Assembly (NCBI GenBank): GCA_026195755.1
Contig: JAPHRL010000240.1
Location: 1 to 16,096, forward strand
DNA length: 16,096 nt
DNA from: Kangiella sp.
GTDB taxonomy: Bacteria; Pseudomonadota; Gammaproteobacteria; Enterobacterales; Kangiellaceae
Reading direction: 5' to 3'
A program made the position numbers and the translations under genes. A model generated the notes under the pieces. That model was not told the origin of the DNA. It did not search any database and saw only the letters and a list, made by a program, of their open reading frames with translations. Positions 1 through 6,272 of the stretch are shown piece after piece; the first letter of the stretch is position 1; every line of letters begins with the position of its first letter.

Positions 1-338
1 AAACACTCGTTAACGAAGACGCCACCCGGCATTACCGGTAGGAAGTGGGGTTTGTAGGCAACTAAGAAATGCTCGTTGTGCTCAATGATGACCTCTGAAA
101 AAGGAATTGTCGGCTCTTGTTCCACCTCGCGATGATAATATACAACACTACCTGCTTTATATTCTGTATCCGTAGTAACTTTAGTATGGTTTTCCCAATA
201 GACTTTCCCTTCAGCCATTCGAGTTGCCCACTCAGCTTCAGATACATGAGGAAAGGTATCGACCAGGAATGACAAGACTGATTTGTAACCGCTTTGAAAC
301 GGAAGTATTACTTTTGAGGGTTTATAGGCTTTGGGCAC
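1..338 (-). CDS. RluA-family RNA pseudouridine synthase, N-terminal part (cut by window edge)
   Basis: The minus-strand frame is open from about 488 down to the left edge. Read from the GTG at 338 it gives about 112 residues. The stretches SFLVDTFPHVSEAEWATRM, VYYHREVEQEPTIPF and HNEHFLVAYKPHFLPVMPGG match the N-terminal half of the RluA-type pseudouridine synthases annotated as acting on 23S rRNA U746 and tRNA U32: an S4-like segment, the YYREV.EEP.IPF linker, and the 'hLLVhdKPHFLPV' strand that opens the catalytic domain. The catalytic HRLD motif would lie beyond the edge and is not seen. The start is uncertain. The GTG at 338 has no clear Shine-Dalgarno but lies about 24 nt after a plausible start site for the promoter at 369-397. 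The only longer alternative seen is a GTG at 428, which directly abuts a terminator. The family call is firm; the exact substrate is not. Confidence 0.8.
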   Translation of the reverse strand, partial: MPKAYKPSKVILPFQSGYKSVLSFLVDTFPHVSEAEWATRMAEGKVYWENHTKVTTDTEYKAGSVVYYHREVEQEPTIPFSEVIIEHNEHFLVAYKPHFLPVMPGGVFVNEC

Positions 339-368
339 AAAAATGTTATGTCTATTGATCAGGATGAC

Positions 369-397
369 ATTGTATGGGTTTGGTGAGAAAAGAAAAA
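369..397 (-). promoter_or_regulatory. Possible sigma70 promoter for the pseudouridine synthase gene
   Basis: On the minus strand a good -10 (TACAAT, 369-374) is preceded by a weak T-rich -35 (TTTTTC, 392-397) with a 17-nt spacer. It lies just after the terminator at 440-465 and about 30 nt before the GTG at 338, which is where a promoter for this gene is expected. The -35 is poor, so this is tentative. Confidence 0.3.
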
Positions 398-439
398 GTT
401 TCGGTTTAAGTGTGGTTTGTTTTTTCACATTTGAGAAAC

Positions 440-465
440 AAAAAAAAGCTCCCGGTGAGGGAGCT
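440..465 (-). terminator. Intrinsic terminator
   Basis: The minus strand reads AGCTCCC-TCACC-GGGAGCT followed by eight T. This is a perfect 7-bp stem (447-453 with 459-465), a 5-nt loop and a U-tract. It ends the transcript coming from the DUF1269-like gene at 570-1106, or from an RNA starting within its 3' region. Confidence 0.85.
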
Positions 466-560
466 AAAAGCGATATAAGATAGTTGGGTTAGGAGGGTAT
501 CTTATATCTAGGGTAAGAACCTTTCCTCAAAGGTTATGACTAATCCATCAGGTTAACCTG
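447..560 (-). ncRNA. Hairpin-rich 3' untranslated region; candidate structured or small RNA
   Basis: The 105 bp between the stop codon at 570 and the terminator hold, in minus-strand order: a 12-bp palindrome (549-560, CAGGTTAACCTG); a 7-bp hairpin (518-535, AACCTTT-GAGG-AAAGGTT); a perfect 11-bp hairpin (472-482 with 498-508, GATATAAGATA/TATCTTATATC) with a 15-nt C-rich loop containing CCCTCCT; and the terminator stem (447-465). Four consecutive perfect inverted repeats are far more than a simple trailer needs. The C-rich loop is complementary to Shine-Dalgarno sequences, as in known anti-SD small RNAs. No protein-coding frame is evident. The structure is seen directly; a regulatory RNA role is inference. 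Confidence 0.35.
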
Positions 561-569
561 TTAAAAGCT

Positions 570-1106
570 TTAGTGACTTGTTTGCATGAAGTCAAAAGGA
601 ATGACGGTATCGATTTCATCACTTAACAATCTTAATTGTGGATGGTGCTGGTGAATCGATCTGACAATGGCTTCTAAATCCTCTTTTTTGACGTCTAGCA
701 GCAACAAATATTTCCCTTCTTCCACTAAGCTGTAATATTTACGTAGCTTGTAGTTTTTACTTTCAAGTCCCAGTAAACCACCTAGCCAGGTTCCAAAACC
801 GCTCAAAAGAATCGTTGTTGCGACAAAACCAAAGGTACTGTATAGGCCGTCTAGGGCTTGCATGTTATATAATATGGTTGCAACTAACAAACCGAGCACA
901 GTGCCTGCAATAAATCCTTTGAAGCTGCCATTCAGTACATTAGTCTTGTACCAGAAGTTTGCCGTATTCAGTCCTCGTCGCAAAACTTTGCCTTGTTTCT
1001 TAGCGATTACATGAAGATCGCTGTCTTGAATACCGTGTGCCTTTAAATCCTCATAAGTGGCTTGTACATGTTTGAGTTTATCTGATTGATAGAGTAAACG
1101 ACTCAT
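570..1106 (-). CDS. DUF1269-like integral membrane protein (paralogue of the gene at 8052-8585)
   Basis: This encodes 178 residues. The start is the ATG at 1106 (MSRLLYQ), chosen because a strong AGGAG lies upstream and because it aligns with the paralogue's start; an in-frame ATG 12 codons earlier lacks that support. The N-terminus is a soluble ferredoxin-like module ending in DLHVIAK. Two Gly-rich hydrophobic segments follow (about residues 62-82 and 90-117), then a C-terminal module with KYLLLLDV near residues 130-140, HHP and a final IPFDFM. This order matches the DUF1269 family of small membrane proteins, for which no biochemical role is established. Of the first 60 residues, 36 are identical to those of the second copy. 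It is a single-gene unit ending in the hairpin-rich trailer and terminator at 440-560. Confidence 0.8.
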   Translation of the reverse strand: MSRLLYQSDKLKHVQATYEDLKAHGIQDSDLHVIAKKQGKVLRRGLNTANFWYKTNVLNGSFKGFIAGTVLGLLVATILYNMQALDGLYSTFGFVATTILLSGFGTWLGGLLGLESKNYKLRKYYSLVEEGKYLLLLDVKKEDLEAIVRSIHQHHPQLRLLSDEIDTVIPFDFMQTSH

Positions 1107-1197
1107 AATGTAACTCCTGTAACACGAATTTGAATTAAACATAGCAGGTGCTGTGTGAAAACTACGTAAAGGCTTGGATAATAGGGATAATTATTTA

Positions 1198-1225
1198 TTG
1201 CCTCCTTAATAAATATGACTAGAAT
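1198..1225 (+). promoter_or_regulatory. Likely sigma70 promoter for the five-helix membrane protein gene
   Basis: TTGCCT (1198-1203) and TAGAAT (1220-1225) are separated by 16 nt. Predicted transcription would start near 1232, at the left arm of the inverted repeat at 1231-1254 and about 50 nt before the ATG at 1282. Confidence 0.5.
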
Positions 1226-1230
1226 GATTT

Positions 1231-1254
1231 TTTGTCATGTAGATGAATGACAAA
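1231..1254. promoter_or_regulatory. Inverted repeat, operator or 5' leader hairpin
   Basis: TTTGTCAT (1231-1238) and ATGACAAA (1247-1254) are perfect 8-bp inverted arms around an 8-nt spacer. The repeat sits at the predicted transcription start of the downstream gene. It could be a dyad bound by a repressor or a leader hairpin; the sequence alone does not decide. Confidence 0.4.
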
Positions 1255-1281
1255 TAATTTTGAATACTTGAGAGAGGACTT

Positions 1282-2214
1282 ATGGAATATAACTTTAACA
1301 ATGATAGCAAAGATGCTGATGAGGTAAGGTTCAGTGAGGATCTTGGGCCAGAACTTGAAGAATGTAAGATTAAGATCAGGCGGGGCTTTTGGACTGCGGT
1401 AGTGGTTGCAGTATTAACGTTAATCATGGCTATTGTCACTAATTATGAAAACGGCTTGGTCGCAATGCTTGATTCAGGCTATTTTTACTATGTGGCGGCT
1501 TGTGTTTTATTAGCGATTGGTATTTATTATAAAAGCCGGGTCAGTGCTTCATTGATGCTGATGTATTTTGTTATCTCCAAAATTATCCAAATTAATCAAA
1601 CCGGTAAAGCTTCAGGTATTCTTCTTATATTAATTATTACTGTGCTGTTGGCCCAAGCTACTCTGGCCACTTTCAAGTATCATCGCTTAAGAAAACAACA
1701 GAACCCAGAGTATCAGGCCACAAGTAAGCTAACGTGGTGGCTGGCTACACCCGTCAATGCGATATTAAGTTTGGTTTTAGTCACGTTTCTTCTGGTTGAA
1801 ACTGGTTATTGGGTACCTACATCTCTGATGAATGAAGAGACTCTTTCTGTCACTCATGTTGAGACGTTGCGTGATAGTAATATTATCGGTAGCAATGAAA
1901 AGGTTGATCTATTTTTCTCAGAGGGACTTACCTCAATACTTGAGGGCGGTAATATCGTCACTGATTCACGGGTTATCAGTTATGAGAGTGTCGATGGGGA
2001 GCTGTACGTCTTTTCAGCAAAGTTTTCTGATGTCTCATTTGTCGGCATAGAGGAGAAGGGGACGGCATTAAGCTACAGCCAAATTTATGTTGAAACTTAT
2101 GAGGGAGACAGTTTTTACTTGCTGGCGCCGCATGAACAGAAAGAAGATGAGCAGTTTGTAAAAATGATCAGAGAGCGAGCCGCTTTAGCACAGAGTGAGT
2201 CCAATCAGGGTTGA
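1282..2214 (+). CDS. Unrecognised membrane protein with five predicted helices and a soluble C-terminal domain
   Basis: This encodes 310 residues and starts at an ATG with a good upstream AGAGAGGA. A charged, mostly acidic N-terminus (about 35 residues) is followed by five hydrophobic segments at roughly 36-54, 67-84, 88-104, 109-131 and 155-173. After them comes a soluble region of about 135 residues (175-310) with an alternating hydrophobic pattern suggesting beta strands (for example ELYVFSAKF and ALSYSQIYVET), ending in a charged helix. I do not recognise the family and assign no function. The odd number of helices would put the N- and C-termini on opposite sides of the inner membrane. 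It has its own promoter (1198-1225) with an adjacent inverted repeat, and converges with the SDR gene 14 bp downstream. Confidence 0.8.
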   Translation: MEYNFNNDSKDADEVRFSEDLGPELEECKIKIRRGFWTAVVVAVLTLIMAIVTNYENGLVAMLDSGYFYYVAACVLLAIGIYYKSRVSASLMLMYFVISKIIQINQTGKASGILLILIITVLLAQATLATFKYHRLRKQQNPEYQATSKLTWWLATPVNAILSLVLVTFLLVETGYWVPTSLMNEETLSVTHVETLRDSNIIGSNEKVDLFFSEGLTSILEGGNIVTDSRVISYESVDGELYVFSAKFSDVSFVGIEEKGTALSYSQIYVETYEGDSFYLLAPHEQKEDEQFVKMIRERAALAQSESNQG

Positions 2215-2224
2215 TTTTTTATCG

Positions 2225-2249
2225 GGCTTCACCATTCAATGGTGGAGCC
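2225..2249. terminator. Hairpin at the convergent gene ends, possible bidirectional terminator without U-tract
   Basis: On the plus strand GGCT-T-CACCAT, loop TCA, ATGGTG-G-AGCC forms an 11-bp stem (one G-U pair). It overlaps the stop codon of the minus-strand SDR gene and lies 11 bp after the plus-strand stop at 2214. No T-tract follows on either strand, so terminator function is uncertain. Confidence 0.35.
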
Positions 2250-2981
2250 ATCCCAGGCAAAAAACTTTCCATTATCTTCTAAGAATAAATTATCAATAAT
2301 TTGAAACATCTTGCGAACAGAATATTCTGTCGAAAAGAGCTTACCTGGTTTGACATTTTGTTGAAATGGTTTTGATAAGTTGGTGTCGGTAGTTCCGGGG
2401 TGAAGTGCAATAACGGCAGTGTTTTTATTTCGTCGAGCTACTTCAATGGAAAGTGTTTTTATCACTTGATTCAGGGCTGCTTTACTTGCGCGGTAACTAT
2501 ACCAGCCACCAAGTCGATTATCGCTTATGCTACCGACTCTTGCAGAAATGCTGGCGAATATGGCTGTTTGTGTATTAGATTGTTTCAAGAGCTTTATAAA
2601 ATGTTTAGCTATTAATGCTGACGTTGCAGCGTTGGTTTGCATGACATTGATGAAACTGGTTAGGTCAAAATCTTCTATTCTTTTCTCAGGTTGGATTTCT
2701 TCCGAATGGTGCAAAATGCCTATAGCATTGACTATCAGATCAACGTGCCCATATTGGTTGTTAACATGCTCTGAGAATTTCTTTAGATGATGATCATCAA
2801 GTGGGTTCAGTTCAACCTTGACCAAGCCATTCTCCAGTGCCTTAATAGTGGGGATTTTACTGGCAGCTTCGCTACTGTGTGGGCGAGAACATGCAAACAC
2901 CACCGCATGTCGCTTAAGAGCTTGTTTGACAAACTCTTGACCGATGCCGCCATTGGCGCCAAATATAACTGCGATACTCAT
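2229..2981 (-). CDS. Short-chain dehydrogenase/reductase (SDR), CsgA/C-factor-like
   Basis: This encodes 250 residues, a typical classical SDR length. The Rossmann dinucleotide-binding motif GANGGIG is at residues 8-14, NAIG (the NNAG equivalent) at 85-88, the conserved Asn at 117, a serine pair in SISARVGS near 144-151, and the catalytic Tyr163-x-x-x-Lys167 in YRASK. The SARVGSISDN...GGWYSYRASKAALNQ stretch and the AWDGSTIEW tail resemble the subgroup often annotated as C-factor/CsgA-like SDRs. It is predicted to be an NAD(P)H-dependent cytosolic oxidoreductase; the substrate cannot be told. The ATG at 2981 has no clear Shine-Dalgarno. It is divergent from the GNAT gene, whose start is 65 bp away. 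Confidence 0.88.
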   Translation of the reverse strand: MSIAVIFGANGGIGQEFVKQALKRHAVVFACSRPHSSEAASKIPTIKALENGLVKVELNPLDDHHLKKFSEHVNNQYGHVDLIVNAIGILHHSEEIQPEKRIEDFDLTSFINVMQTNAATSALIAKHFIKLLKQSNTQTAIFASISARVGSISDNRLGGWYSYRASKAALNQVIKTLSIEVARRNKNTAVIALHPGTTDTNLSKPFQQNVKPGKLFSTEYSVRKMFQIIDNLFLEDNGKFFAWDGSTIEW

Positions 2982-3046
2982 GGTGTTAGTATTCAGTTTT
3001 TCTGTGAACGTGAAGTGAAGACTTATTATGGGAAATGAGAAGCTTT

Positions 3047-3553
3047 ATGAAGACTATTACTATTAATAAGGTAACCGGAGCGGATTTGCCATCTATCGCT
3101 GAACTGGCGTCTGTAATCTGGCGTGAACATTACACGCCTATTATTGGCTTCGAGCAGGTTGAGTATATGCTGGAGAAATATCAGTCCGTGCAGGCGATGG
3201 CCCAGCAAATAGCAGAGGGTGTTTCTTATTTCACTATTTTGCTTGATACCAGTTTGGTGGGTTATCTTTCTTTTTATCCCAAAAATAAAGTGCTATTTTT
3301 GAGTAAAATTTATATATCATCTCAGCAAAGAGGGCGAGGCTTGGGGCGTTATGCGATAGCGTTTGTAGCTCAGCAAGCGAAGTTAGCGGGGCTTGATAAG
3401 GTGCGACTTACCGTTAATAAGTATAATACTGACAGTATCGCAGCCTATCAAAATATGGGCTTTAAAACGGTCGATGAAGTGGTGGTTGATATTGGTGCTG
3501 GTTTTGTTATGGATGATTATGTGATGGAATTTTTTGTCGATAATTGCGAATAA
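3047..3553 (+). CDS. GNAT-family N-acetyltransferase
   Basis: This encodes 168 residues from the ATG at 3047, which has GAGAAG a few bases upstream; an in-frame ATG at 3035 would add four residues and has only GGGA abutting it. The acetyl-CoA pyrophosphate-binding motif R-G-R-G-L-G is at residues 95-100, after the strand VLFLSKIYI and before an alpha helix, as in motif A of the GNAT fold. The later segment LTVNKYNTDSIAAYQNMGF is the usual motif B, where a Tyr sits near the CoA thiol. It is a cytosolic acetyltransferase of unknown acceptor, resembling the RimI-like/YjgM-like subgroup. No terminator is seen before the lipoprotein gene, so the two may share a transcript. Confidence 0.88.
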   Translation: MKTITINKVTGADLPSIAELASVIWREHYTPIIGFEQVEYMLEKYQSVQAMAQQIAEGVSYFTILLDTSLVGYLSFYPKNKVLFLSKIYISSQQRGRGLGRYAIAFVAQQAKLAGLDKVRLTVNKYNTDSIAAYQNMGFKTVDEVVVDIGAGFVMDDYVMEFFVDNCE

Positions 3554-3614
3554 ATGTTAGAAGGGGCTTTTATTTTCAAGTAAGATGAGGGCTTCTAATT
3601 AAGAGGGAAGCACT

Positions 3615-3911
3615 ATGACAATTTTAATCCGTTCAATTTTTGTTCTATTTTTAGCGCTAGGCCTGGCTGCGTGTAACAGTGAGCCTACATTTGATGCCAC
3701 TAATGACCAAACTATGGAAGCTTCTATGGAGGAAATGACGAAAGACATGACCGAAGAAGAAAAAATGGAATTGGGTCAAGCGGTAATGAGTATTGCAATG
3801 CAGGTTGGTTTTAGCTCTATGGGCGATGAAGAAAAAGTTGAAAAAGAACTTAAAGAAAAGCTTCACGGCAAGACTGCAAAAGAAATTATTGAACAGGCTA
3901 ACGGTAAGTAA
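3615..3911 (+). CDS. Small lipoprotein, DUF6694-like
   Basis: This encodes 98 residues with a GAGGG Shine-Dalgarno just upstream. A short signal peptide ends in the lipobox L-A-A-C with the lipidated Cys at residue 20 (LGLAAC), so the mature protein should be anchored to a membrane facing the periplasm. The mature part is small, acidic and Met-rich, with a helical stretch around EEMTKDMTEEEKMELGQAV and a tail GKTAKEIIEQA. That pattern (Glu-rich helix, then 'L.GKT..EII..A') matches the DUF6694 lipoproteins, whose function is unknown. The transcript ends in the strong terminator at 3935-3962. Confidence 0.8.
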   Translation: MTILIRSIFVLFLALGLAACNSEPTFDATNDQTMEASMEEMTKDMTEEEKMELGQAVMSIAMQVGFSSMGDEEKVEKELKEKLHGKTAKEIIEQANGK

Positions 3912-3934
3912 AGGGTTAGCTCCAATAAGACTTT

Positions 3935-3962
3935 AAAAACCCGGCTTAGGCCGGGTTTTTTT
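3935..3962 (+). terminator. Intrinsic terminator after the lipoprotein gene
   Basis: CCCGGC-TTAG-GCCGGG (3940-3955) is a 6-bp GC stem with a tetraloop, flanked by five A upstream and seven T downstream. The A/T flanks extend the stem and could make it work in both directions. Confidence 0.92.
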
Positions 3963-4025
3963 ATTGCCTAAGCTTTGATATTAGGTCGTTAGGCTGACTT
4001 TTATCAGTACCAATGCAAAAAAGAC

Positions 4026-4053
4026 TTGATCTGCTAATGAGAATTGCTATCAT
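4026..4053 (+). promoter_or_regulatory. Sigma70 promoter of the siderophore receptor gene
   Basis: TTGATC (4026-4031) and TATCAT (4048-4053) are 16 nt apart. Transcription is predicted to start near 4060, about 26 nt before the ATG at 4086. The -10 lies inside the Fur-type box, the usual arrangement for iron repression. Confidence 0.55.
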
Positions 4054-4054
4054 T
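4036..4054. promoter_or_regulatory. Fur-box-like operator
   Basis: AATGAGAATTGCTATCATT is an imperfect palindrome with perfect outer arms AATGA/TCATT. Against the 7-1-7 Fur consensus (TGATAAT-N-ATTATCA), positions 4038-4052 match 11 of 14. It overlaps the -10 of a TonB receptor promoter. Fur with iron would block transcription, so the receptor should be made in iron limitation; this is inferred. Confidence 0.7.
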
Positions 4055-4085
4055 TGCATCCTCATTTAAGAAGATTCGTAAAGTC

Positions 4086-6215
4086 ATGAAACAATCAGTC
4101 ATTTCAATAGCTGTTCTAGCAGCTTTAGCGGGCTTAGCTCTATCCGGGGAAGTATACGCAGCAGAAGAAAGCACTTCTGAGCAGTCGGTGTCCAATGACG
4201 ACGCTGAAGTATTAACCATCATGGCCACTCGTGCGCCATTACCAGCCAGTTCAGTTCCAGCAACCATTACAGTCATTGACGGTGAAGAAATCCGTTTGCA
4301 GTTGTCTGTCGCTAACTCTTTGTCTGACATCCTTGGGAATCTGGTGCCTTCATTCAGTCCATCACGGCAGAAACTAACCAGTTCGGGTGAAACTCTTCGC
4401 GGACGTAAACCGCTGTATTTGATTGATGGTGTTCCTCAGTCGAATCCATTACGTGATGGGGCGCGTGCAGCCAATACTATTGACCCGTTAATGATTGAAC
4501 GTGTTGAGGTAATTCATGGTGCTAGCGCGATTCAAGGTATGGGTGCCAGCGGCGGTATTATTAATATCGTGACGAAATCTGCTAGCGGTACTTCGCATGA
4601 AGTGAACGCGGGTGTTTCGACCCAACCCACCGATTCAGGCGACAGTCTTGGTTACCATGCGGGCTATTTATGGAGTCATGGCACTGACGATTACGAAATC
4701 ATGCTGGGCGCGCATTTGCGTGAAACAGGCTTATATTTTGACGGTAATGGTAATGCTATCGGTGTCGATACCACTCAGGGCGATACCATGGATTCTTCAA
4801 GCCAAGATATTTTTGGCAAGTTTGTCTATCGATTGAATGGCGAACAAGAAATTCGTGTGATGTTAAACCATTACCGGCTAGCTTCTAATGGTGATTACAT
4901 TACAGTTACTGGCGACCGGGCAGCTGGTATTCCTGCAATATCAGAGCGTGGCTTACTAGAAGGCGATCCTGCTGAGAATGAAATAACGACTGCCAGTTTT
5001 GAGTGGCGTGATAGCGACTTCCTTGGCGGTGCCCTGAATTGGCAGTTATTCTCGCAGGATTTTTCTGCACTATATGGTGGCGGTCGTTTTGCAACCTTCC
5101 AGGATCCTGCTTATGGCACTGATATTTTTGATCAGTCACGTAATGACTCCAATAAATTAGGTTCGCGCGTAACGCTTAACTGGCAGCAAATTGCGGACAT
5201 GCCAGTGGATATGACCGCTGGTGTCGACTTCCTTGAAGACACAACTTATCAAGAGTTGGCGCAGACTGGACGTAAGTGGGTGCCTGAAACCAGCTTCGAA
5301 AACTGGGCTCCTTATGTGCAAGCCCGTTATATGAATAATGGTTTAACCTTAAGCGCCGGCTTGCGTTACGAATACGGCAACTTGAAAGTTGATGATTTCA
5401 CCACTCTGTATTCTTACAACAGTACCTTTGTTGAAGGCGGCAGTCCTTCATTTAATGAGCTGCTAACCAACTTCGGTGCGGTCTATAACTTTAACTCTGA
5501 TTGGCGTGGTTTTGTCAGTGTTTCTGAAGCATTCAGCATGCCTGATGTGGGTCGAGTGTTGCGCGCAATTGACCAACCTGATCAGCAGGTCGAAAGCTTC
5601 CTGAATCTTCAGCCTGTGGTGACTGACAATAACGAAGTGGGTGTTGAGTATCGCGGCGACTCGTTAAACTTTTCGGTAAGTTACTTTGAATCAAATTCAG
5701 ACCTTGGAGCGCGTTTATCTCCTAACTCGGATGGTATCTTCATCGTCAATCGTGAAAAGACTGAGATCTCAGGTTTTGAAATAGATACCAACTATGCTCT
5801 GAATAATGATGCCACAGTGGGTTTGATGTACGCAGATACTGACGGCGACTTTGATAGCGATGGTGATGGTCAGGTTGATACTCCATTAGGTGGCAGCAAC
5901 ATGACGCCTCGTCGCTTGAATGTGTACTGGTCTCAGTACTGGACTGGTGACATCAATACGCGTCTGCAATGGAATAGGTTGTTTGACCGCAATATTTATA
6001 CAGGTGCCGAGGCTATTAATAACTTTGATGGTTATGACACTGTAGATTTTACTATGAACATTGCGACACAAAATGCGGGTGAGTTTACTATCGGCCTGGA
6101 AAACCTGTTTGACGAGTACTACTTTACTTATTACGCACAAACAGCGGGCAATGATGGGCGCAATTTCACCGGACGTGGTCGCACGGTAAGCATCAATTGG
6201 CGCAAGCAATGGTAA
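4086..6215 (+). CDS. TonB-dependent siderophore receptor, IutA-like
   Basis: This encodes 709 residues from the ATG at 4086; an upstream in-frame TTG at 4044 falls inside the operator and is rejected. A Sec signal peptide (1-25, cleaved after VYA) is followed by a TonB-box-like EVLTIMA near residues 41-47. The plug domain (about 55-170) carries LRGRKPLYLIDGVPQSN, IDPLMIERVEVIHGASAIQG and GGIINIVTK. The barrel ends in LENLFDEYYFTYYAQ and FTGRGRTVSINW with a terminal Trp. Plug and last strands align well by eye with the aerobactin receptor IutA, so the ligand is probably a ferric hydroxamate-type siderophore, but that is inference. An acidic D-x-D-G-D-G-x-x-D loop (residues 590-598) resembles a calcium site. 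It is likely Fur-regulated (4036-4054) and co-transcribed with the PepSY gene 42 bp downstream. Confidence 0.93.
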   Translation: MKQSVISIAVLAALAGLALSGEVYAAEESTSEQSVSNDDAEVLTIMATRAPLPASSVPATITVIDGEEIRLQLSVANSLSDILGNLVPSFSPSRQKLTSSGETLRGRKPLYLIDGVPQSNPLRDGARAANTIDPLMIERVEVIHGASAIQGMGASGGIINIVTKSASGTSHEVNAGVSTQPTDSGDSLGYHAGYLWSHGTDDYEIMLGAHLRETGLYFDGNGNAIGVDTTQGDTMDSSSQDIFGKFVYRLNGEQEIRVMLNHYRLASNGDYITVTGDRAAGIPAISERGLLEGDPAENEITTASFEWRDSDFLGGALNWQLFSQDFSALYGGGRFATFQDPAYGTDIFDQSRNDSNKLGSRVTLNWQQIADMPVDMTAGVDFLEDTTYQELAQTGRKWVPETSFENWAPYVQARYMNNGLTLSAGLRYEYGNLKVDDFTTLYSYNSTFVEGGSPSFNELLTNFGAVYNFNSDWRGFVSVSEAFSMPDVGRVLRAIDQPDQQVESFLNLQPVVTDNNEVGVEYRGDSLNFSVSYFESNSDLGARLSPNSDGIFIVNREKTEISGFEIDTNYALNNDATVGLMYADTDGDFDSDGDGQVDTPLGGSNMTPRRLNVYWSQYWTGDINTRLQWNRLFDRNIYTGAEAINNFDGYDTVDFTMNIATQNAGEFTIGLENLFDEYYFTYYAQTAGNDGRNFTGRGRTVSINWRKQW

Positions 6216-6228
6216 TGATTCGTCATTA
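6213..6228 (+). repeat. Stop-codon hairpin between receptor and PepSY gene
   Basis: TAATGA-TTCG-TCATTA is a perfect 6-bp inverted repeat with a TTCG loop that begins on the TAA stop codon of the receptor gene. In RNA it would be a UUCG tetraloop hairpin. No T-tract follows, so it is unlikely to terminate. Confidence 0.4.
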
Positions 6229-6234
6229 TTGTAA

Positions 6235-6272
6235 CCGTCTAGTGTAGCGAGATTTGTATGCGAACTAGACGG
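6235..6272 (+). promoter_or_regulatory. Inverted repeat enclosing the PepSY gene start codon
   Basis: CCGTCTAGT (6235-6243) and ACTAGACGG (6264-6272) are perfect 9-bp arms. The 20-nt loop holds the weak ribosome-binding region (GCGAG) and the ATG at 6258. The right arm is codons 3-5 of the gene. In mRNA this would place the initiation site in the loop of a hairpin, a way to tune translation of the second cistron relative to the first. Confidence 0.5.

Noticed and set aside
62..247. 61-residue minus-strand reading frame near the left edge
   Set aside because: It is out of frame with the pseudouridine synthase frame covering the same bases, whose translation matches a known family.
487..510. 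Plus-strand AGGAGGG that looks like a strong ribosome-binding site
   Set aside because: No start codon follows at a suitable distance and no frame is open; it is the complement of the C-rich loop of the minus-strand hairpin.
3557..3598. Inverted repeat TTAGAAG/CTTCTAA between the GNAT and lipoprotein genes
   Set aside because: The arms are AT-rich, only 7 bp, and separated by 28 nt with no T-tract; too weak to call a terminator or operator.
4044..4085. TTG start adding 14 residues to the siderophore receptor
   Set aside because: It lies inside the Fur-type box and -10 region, upstream of the predicted transcription start; the ATG at 4086 begins a proper signal peptide.
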